From NCBI GenBank assembly GCA_008694505.1, contig VZDJ01007747.1:3065390-3129389 (forward strand): a stretch of DNA of 64,000 nt, read 5' to 3'. Both the position numbers and the translations under genes were made by a program. Under the pieces are notes generated by a model. That model did not search any database. It was not told the DNA's origin and saw only the letters and a program-made list of their open reading frames with translations. Positions 60,901 through 64,000 of the stretch are shown here, one piece after another; the stretch's first letter is position 1, and every line of letters starts with the position of its first letter. Source of the stretch: Cyanoderma ruficeps (taxonomy: Eukaryota; Chordata; Aves; Passeriformes; Timaliidae).

Positions 60901-63900
60901 CCCTCTTAAGTCTTTCAGGGTTTTTTGGAGCTTGCTTTATCTCAATGTATCATTTTTTTTTTATTTGAATGAATGAAAAAATGAGTACAATTAAAGGGGT
61001 GGGTCTGATGCTGGCAAAAATAAAGGAAGGTTGTAATTTGCGAATTATTCATGCCAGAGTCTGAAATGAGCCTACCTGTTCTCAGTGTGTTGACTTGTGT
61101 GTGTATGTGTTGTCTCATAGTGCTATATAATTTCTGTGTCATGGCGCACTGGATAAAGGCCTATTTAGCTATAATATCACAATGTTTATCTTTAATTAGC
61201 AAATGAGGTCTTTTTCAGGAAGTTTTTTTGTGTAGTAAAAGCAGGTGGGAAAATAGTCTTAATTTTCATATGAATGTATTTAAATTAGTCTAATGCTTCA
61301 GATAAAAATACACATTCTCAGAACATTCTGTTTATTAGGTTGCACTTAGTAGCTTGGCTTAGTATGTCATGCATTCACACAACTACACCATTTTGTGGAA
61401 TTCTGTAGGCGTTGAGTGCTGCTAGCACGCATATGCCTTGTGTATGCAGAACAGGTAAGTCTGGACACATTTCAGTGTGCTCACAGTGCCTTAAGGAGGC
61501 TTTAAGGAGTTATCAGTTCTGTATTCGGTGTATTGGAATGGTTCCCTGTGTGCTTTCCATGAGAGCAGAGCATAGCCTCAGTGCCATGTGTTTATTTTAC
61601 TCACTGGACTAGTCCCATTAACTTTTAAATTTACTGCAGTGGAATTACTGGTATGAGGAAGGACAGCTCATGTCTAATGGTCTTTTTGGGATCTGTCTGA
61701 TGTGTGATTTATGGCTTTTCAAGAGGTTTAGAATGACTCAGTCATGGCTTTAAAATGGAACTACTATCCTTTTGACAGTAAAACAGCATTTGAAACTCAG
61801 CACTTTTAAGTATATGACTAAAAGCATTGGTGCCTAATGACACGTTTTAAAAAGGGAAATAAACAATAGCAAAGATTGACTCCAAGATAGTGCCTGTTTC
61901 CTTTCGAAGCTTATCTTAAAAATTGTGATAAATAGTAGAAAACAGTCAAGCTGTCTCAAACAGTGACTGACTGCTTATAAGTGGTAAATGTTGATGCTAT
62001 AATTCGATGCATAAAGCAGTTATTTGCACATCAGTATACAGAGGGGTTAACTGGCAGCTACCATGGAAGGAAGGGAAGTTAGTGGGCTTGTGTGACAGGT
62101 TCTTCCTTCTCCACTGTTAACTTTCTCACCATTGCCTCACTTTATAGCTCCAGTATACAGTCCACTTCCATGTCTGCTGTTTTCTTCCCGCTAAATAAGA
62201 AAACAAAATCTTGCCCACAGTAAAATGTTTATTCTTTGCACTAAAAAATACAAAGGTTGTTTTCAGCAGGCTTGAAGGAGGCACGGGTGGTGAGGATAAG
62301 AGCAGGATTTCATAAAATCTGGCAGAAGTTGAAAAGGTGGGACATCTTACGATGTGGTGTCCTGTGCTCTGTCCTTGCTGGTTTTATGCTTTATTGTTCC
62401 AAAGATTTCCATGCTGCTTCTGTGGGAATCCTGGTGTCCAGCATGTGCTGAGCAAGCTCAGAGCCCTTGACATGGGAAAGTCCAGCTGAATTAGCTCAGC
62501 TTAGTGATGGTGTTGGACCCTGTTGGCTTTAGGGTCTTGAGCAGACATGGGTCTGTTAGATCTCCCAGTCTTTCTGACTTGGAGCTACATTTCTAGTGGT
62601 CCATTCCTATAGGTGTGGAAGTATGCTTGAGTAGAGATGGGCTTTAAACATGGCTCAGGGATTTCAGGGAAATAAGGTCCTCCCCAAAATAAAAAGAAAA
62701 CAAACTCTTTTTGTAATTAAAAAAAAAAAATCTCACTTCCTCTTTAGGAATAAATTGAAATCTGTATATGGAATAAGGGTGAAATGAGAGAAACCCCAGA
62801 GGCACAGAGATTGGTCACTTTGTAGAAGCACTGAATTTCTTAGTTAACTGCTTGCTTCTGTGGAGGAAAGAGTATTCACTCAGCTCTTCAGTAGGTACTC
62901 AACCTACTACTGTCCATTAAAAATGATTAAAAAAGAATGTTGTTCCTATTGTAAAACATGTAAACACAGAATTGAAATCTGTCACAAGGGCACTTCAGTG
63001 ACCATAAGTGCTGCTGAGAGATGAAGCCTCATTTCAACCAGGATGGACTTGAACTAGGTATCTTTCTTTTCTCAGAGAATGTTGCAGAAATACTGTGTTA
63101 ATTATTTCATTGGAATGAACAAATTTTTTTTCAACTTTCTCTTTACTAAACTGGTTTTCTTTGATCTCTGCTAGAAAAATTGCTGTGTATTTAAAAACCT
63201 TGTAGAGAATTCTTTTTTTCCTTTGAAAATATATTTTATTCTTAAGATGTCCCTGTTTTTTGGCACAGGCAGAACGGAGAGCTGGATTGTCCTTTGTGTT
63301 CACGTTGTGCCTGTCCCTCACTCTGCTCTGTGACTAGCTGGACATTGAGGTGACAGGTGCTGCCCCAGCTGCTTTCACAGCCAGCTGTATTGGCAAACCT
63401 GAGTGCTGGCCTTCAGTAGCTTAGTTCTCTCAGGAGATTTGTTACCCTTTGAGTTGTCTCTTTGACCTATTGTATCTCTTACAGTCTCAGTTTTGGTATT
63501 TGCTATGGCTTTGGTCAGTGCATTACCTGAACCTCTCCGAAGGTTTAATGCGCTTATCCTCTTGGAGGTGGAAAGCAATTATCCCTGTCTCCGGCAGGAA
63601 TCTGCTCCAGAGCAGACAGTCAGGAGGAGATGTGAGCACTGCCATTCACAGCACCTGACTGCTGCTGGCTGTGGTGGGTGATGGGTGGGTGGCTGTTTGC
63701 AGGGATGCAGGGCATATTGCCTGCTATGGTCAAGGGTGCTGGGAGCTGCAGGCTGCCCTGGGCTGTGTGAATGAGCACAACCTTCCTGATTCTGCCTTGC
63801 AGAGAGGGCTGAAGATGCTTTGGGCCAGAATAATTGCCATGGGAACATTCAGTGTGTGCTGTTTCACCGGGGGTGGTGTTGGTAGGGAAACACACTCCTC

Positions 63901-64000
63901 CTCTCTCCCTCATCCCTGGTATTTGAGTTGTGCAGCAGGAATATTAGGAGGACTCTGACCAAGTAGAACTGCTCAGGTGACCACTGGCTGAAAGGATGAG

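Larger units (their letters stand above)
57401..64000 (+). other. EPHA5 intron 1 (5' part)
   Basis: The intron opens with the consensus donor GTGAGC and continues past the window end. I found no acceptor followed by sequence resembling EPHA5 exon 2, which encodes the start of the ligand-binding domain. The first 600 bp belong to the CpG island and the rest returns to AT-rich composition. No CR1 or LTR was recognised here, in contrast to the upstream region. Open frames such as 59148-59435, 63034-63321 and 63579-63958 have no domain features. Confidence 0.8.

Noticed and set aside
1..64000. CRISPR arrays, operons, tRNA or rRNA genes
   Set aside because: No regularly spaced repeats, no tRNA-like internal promoter boxes with a foldable cloverleaf, and no rRNA similarity were found on reading. 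The sequence is vertebrate in character.

Overview
The window looks like nuclear DNA of a bird, probably a neoavian and possibly a passerine. It is AT-rich, has no prokaryote-like gene packing, and carries several CR1 LINE fragments with the family's typical 3' end. It also carries LTRs of types I recognise from bird genomes. The one protein-coding feature I can support is the first coding exon of a vertebrate Eph receptor, best matched to EPHA5.

Layout: about 1-56,500 is intergenic, gene-poor DNA upstream of that gene. It holds an LTR fragment (735-985), an LTR with a tiny CR1 inside it (4565-5218), a well-bounded solo LTR (10321-11059), CR1 pieces (near 14.2, 21.6, 28.6, 33.3, 38.9, 49.9 and 56.5 kb), an ERV-derived non-coding segment (about 40.7-41.4 kb), a probable LTR (about 46.1-46.4 kb) and a CR1 interrupted by a 400-bp TATA-containing insert (49.9-50.55 kb). 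The rest of this part is unassigned single-copy-looking DNA. The many short open frames there show no family resemblance apart from those lying in the repeats.

From about 56,790 to 58,020 there is a strong CpG island. Inside it, a start codon at 57274 opens a 42-codon signal-peptide exon that ends in a consensus 5' splice site at 57400/57401. The reading phase at this junction and the C-terminal residues of the exon fit EPHA5 exon 1. The gene runs rightward, and 57401 to the end of the window is the start of a large first intron. I see no second exon.

The parts relate as a promoter with its first exon, a long upstream gene desert that may hold enhancers, and a set of neutral retroelement insertions. 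I found no CRISPR array, operon, defence system or other new multi-gene system. The most notable local features are a two-codon uORF just upstream of the EPHA5 start, a G-quadruplex motif directly after the splice donor, a TATA box within intron 1 in the CpG island, nested retroelements, and a few hairpin-forming inverted repeats.
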